Shown in pieces: positions 62,265-64,000 of a stretch of DNA of 64,000 bases. A model generated the notes under the pieces. That model ran no database searches. It worked only from the letters and a program-made list of their open reading frames with translations, and was not told the DNA's origin. Position 1 is the first letter of the stretch; each line of letters begins with the position of its first letter. A program made the position numbers and the translations under genes. The stretch comes from Aerococcus urinaehominis (GTDB taxonomy: Bacteria > Bacillota > Bacilli > Lactobacillales > Aerococcaceae), in contig NZ_CP014163.1 in NCBI RefSeq assembly GCF_001543245.1, positions 744,001 to 808,000 of the forward strand, in the 5' to 3' direction.

Positions 62265-63209
62265 TTAATCTTCTTCACGAAGTGACAGGTCAAGATCATC
62301 TAACTTACCTTTAACTTCATCAAGAGACTTGCGACCAAGATTTCGTACTTTCATCATTTCTTGCTCAGACTTCTGAGTTAACTCTTGGACAGTGTTAATA
62401 CCAGCCCGCTTCAAGCAGTTATAAGAACGAACAGAAAGATCCAGTTCTTCAATGGTCATTTCTAGCATTTTTTCTTTTTGCGTTTCTTCTTTTTCAACCA
62501 TAATTTCAACATCATGGGTTTCAGAAGTTAAGTCTACAAACACAGCAAGGTGTTCAGTAAGAATCTTAGCAGCTAAGCTTAATGCTTCGTCAGGTGCAAT
62601 TGTACCATCAGTCCAGATATCAAGCGTGAGCTTATCATAAGCATTGATTTGCCCAATCCGCGTATTCTCAACCTGGTAATTTACCTTGGTAATTGGGGTA
62701 TAGATTGAGTCAACTGGAATCTCACCAATTGGCATGCTGGCAGTTTTATTATGTTCTGCGCGCACAAAACCCCTACCATTGCTAACATTCATCAGCATAT
62801 GGAATTTGGCACCATCTTCAAGCGTACAGATATGTAGGTCTGGATTCATTACTTCAAAATCAGAGTCAGCAATAATATCCTTAGCAGTTACTACTGCAGG
62901 GCCAACCATATCAATTTCAACTTGTTTTTCTTCCACATCATACAATTTCAGTGAGAGTTGTTTGATATTCAAAACAATTTGTGTCACGTCTTCACGAACA
63001 CCAGGAACTGTAGAATATTCGTGTAAAACATCATCAATTTGAATTGATGTCACAGCTGTACCTGGTAAAGAGGACAACAAAATACGACGTAATGAGTTCC
63101 CAAGGGTAGTTCCATATCCGCGTTCTAATGGTTCAATCACGAATTTCCCAAACTTAGAATCTTCGCTGATTTCAATCGTTTCAATATTTGGTTTTTCAAT
63201 TTCGATCAT
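62265..63209 (-). CDS. rpoA: RNA polymerase alpha subunit
   Basis: A 314-residue alpha subunit. The N-terminal dimer domain has [20 protein letters not shown] near residue 26. The C-terminal DNA/activator-binding domain has [19 protein letters not shown] near 248 and [15 protein letters not shown] near 287. It is the usual neighbour of rpsK and rplQ. AAAGGGG precedes the start. Confidence 0.98.
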   Translation of the reverse strand: MIEIEKPNIETIEISEDSKFGKFVIEPLERGYGTTLGNSLRRILLSSLPGTAVTSIQIDDVLHEYSTVPGVREDVTQIVLNIKQLSLKLYDVEEKQVEIDMVGPAVVTAKDIIADSDFEVMNPDLHICTLEDGAKFHMLMNVSNGRGFVRAEHNKTASMPIGEIPVDSIYTPITKVNYQVENTRIGQINAYDKLTLDIWTDGTIAPDEALSLAAKILTEHLAVFVDLTSETHDVEIMVEKEETQKEKMLEMTIEELDLSVRSYNCLKRAGINTVQELTQKSEQEMMKVRNLGRKSLDEVKGKLDDLDLSLREED

Positions 63210-63278
63210 CTTTGTTGATGTACCCCTTTCAAAACGTGAAAAAAATGTACCTCTGCAGTTTAAATTGCATCAATCGTA

Positions 63279-63671
63279 TTAAACACGACGACGTTTTGGT
63301 GGACGACAACCATTATGTGGAATAGGTGTAACATCGCGAATCGCAGTTACTTCTAAACCAGCAGCTTGTAAGGCACGAATTGCAGACTCACGACCAGAAC
63401 CAGGTCCTTTAACTGCAACTTCAACTGTTTTCATACCATGATCCATAGCAGCTTTTGCAGCTGTTTCTGAAGCCATTTGGGCAGCATAAGGTGTTGATTT
63501 ACGAGAACCTTTAAAACCTAAGGCCCCTGCTGATGACCAAGCAATTGCGTTACCATGTTCATCGGTAATCATAACAATGGTATTGTTAAATGTTGAGTGG
63601 ATGTGTGCAACACCAGTTTCAACATTCTTTTTCACACGACGACGGCGAGATGTTGTTGGACGTTTAGCCAT
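63279..63671 (-). CDS. rpsK: Ribosomal protein S11
   Basis: A 130-residue 30S platform protein with [18 protein letters not shown] near residue 20, [20 protein letters not shown] near 48 and the C-terminal [21 protein letters not shown] precedes the start. It sits between rpsM and rpoA. Confidence 0.97.
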   Translation of the reverse strand: MAKRPTTSRRRRVKKNVETGVAHIHSTFNNTIVMITDEHGNAIAWSSAGALGFKGSRKSTPYAAQMASETAAKAAMDHGMKTVEVAVKGPGSGRESAIRALQAAGLEVTAIRDVTPIPHNGCRPPKRRRV

Positions 63672-63698
63672 TCTGTATACTCCTCCTTCTTAATAAAA

Positions 63699-64000
63699 TT
63701 ATTTCTTCTTACCAGCAATAGCAGTAGCTGGTCCTTTACGAGTACGGGCATTATTTTTAGTATTTTGTCCACGTACCGGTAAACCACGACGATGGCGGAT
63801 ACCTCGGTAGCTACCAATTTCTTGTAGACGTTTGATATCTAAGTTACGTTCCCGACGTAAGTCACCTTCAACTTTAATTGAATCTACTTCTTTACGGATG
63901 CGGTCTAACTCATCGTTAGTTAAATCAGATACACGAGTATCCTCTGAAACATCTGCTGCCTTTAAAATTTGTTTAGCAGTCGTGTTACCAATACCGTAGA
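63699..64000 (-). CDS. rpsM: Ribosomal protein S13 (C-terminal part, cut by the window edge)
   Basis: About 100 residues of S13 are visible and its start lies beyond the right edge. [20 protein letters not shown], then [20 protein letters not shown] and the basic tail [15 protein letters not shown] identify it. The stop (TAA) is at 63701-63699, 27 bp before rpsK. It is a head protein of the 30S subunit and leads into the S11-alpha-L17 group. Confidence 0.96.
   Translation of the reverse strand, partial: YGIGNTTAKQILKAADVSEDTRVSDLTNDELDRIRKEVDSIKVEGDLRRERNLDIKRLQEIGSYRGIRHRRGLPVRGQNTKNNARTRKGPATAIAGKKK

Overview
The window comes from a low-GC Gram-positive bacterium of the Lactobacillales, probably an Aerococcaceae-type organism. 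The genus call is an inference with low certainty. It rests on the S13-S11-rpoA-L17-ecfA1A2T-truA order, two NADH oxidases, an L-2-hydroxyisocaproate dehydrogenase, QueT-type ECF transport, a cpsB-C-D polysaccharide cassette, AGGAGG ribosome sites and sigma-A promoters. Most genes lie on the minus strand. Several starts were moved inward to the codon served by a Shine-Dalgarno sequence.

Layout. 1-1013: edge-truncated secreted CAP-domain protein with a 39-bp tandem repeat. 1.15-11.1 kb: surface polysaccharide locus on the minus strand (cpsB, cpsC, cpsD, a PglF/CapD-type dehydratase, UDP-glucose dehydrogenase, an unusual GHMP sugar kinase and a sugar nucleotidyltransferase). An ISL3-family element with an exact 8-bp target duplication splits it. 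11.7-21.4 kb: carbohydrate cluster with three Gfo/Idh/MocA oxidoreductases, a TIM-barrel isomerase/epimerase, an AraC regulator and two tandem GPH symporters. The set resembles 3-keto-sugar pathways. 21.7-30.6 kb: secreted nuclease, GMP reductase, a frameshifted MFS permease, pyrE, pyrF with a leader attenuator, and a first NADH oxidase.

30.6-45.9 kb: ArsR regulator, M42 peptidase, a frameshifted zinc-ribbon membrane protein, signal peptidase I, FNT channel, a BASS transporter-DUF202-FGE operon whose FGE gene has an in-frame amber codon, acetoin reductase, M20 amidohydrolases with a DUF3100 membrane pair, queT behind a preQ1-II-like leader, and an orphan MetQ lipoprotein. 46.5-58.2 kb: housekeeping enzymes, two ArgE/DapE deacylases, a ZinT-type zinc lipoprotein whose promoter sits between two Zur-like boxes, an uncatalogued 58-aa membrane protein and a second NADH oxidase. 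58.3-64.0 kb: truA, ecfT, ecfA2, ecfA1, rplQ, rpoA, rpsK and partial rpsM.

The most unusual feature is non-coding. A dispersed family of hairpin elements, most exactly 115 bp long, occurs singly or in tandem in intergenic regions from 8 to 55 kb. Each starts GGGTGYGAG and ends near CGAACCCGACTA. Between these ends the arm sequences differ from copy to copy while base pairing is kept. Most copies follow a gene on the same strand and run through a conserved linker into a terminator hairpin of the type AGCCTGGGAC..GTCCCAGGCT. This looks like a mobile or amplified 3'-UTR module.
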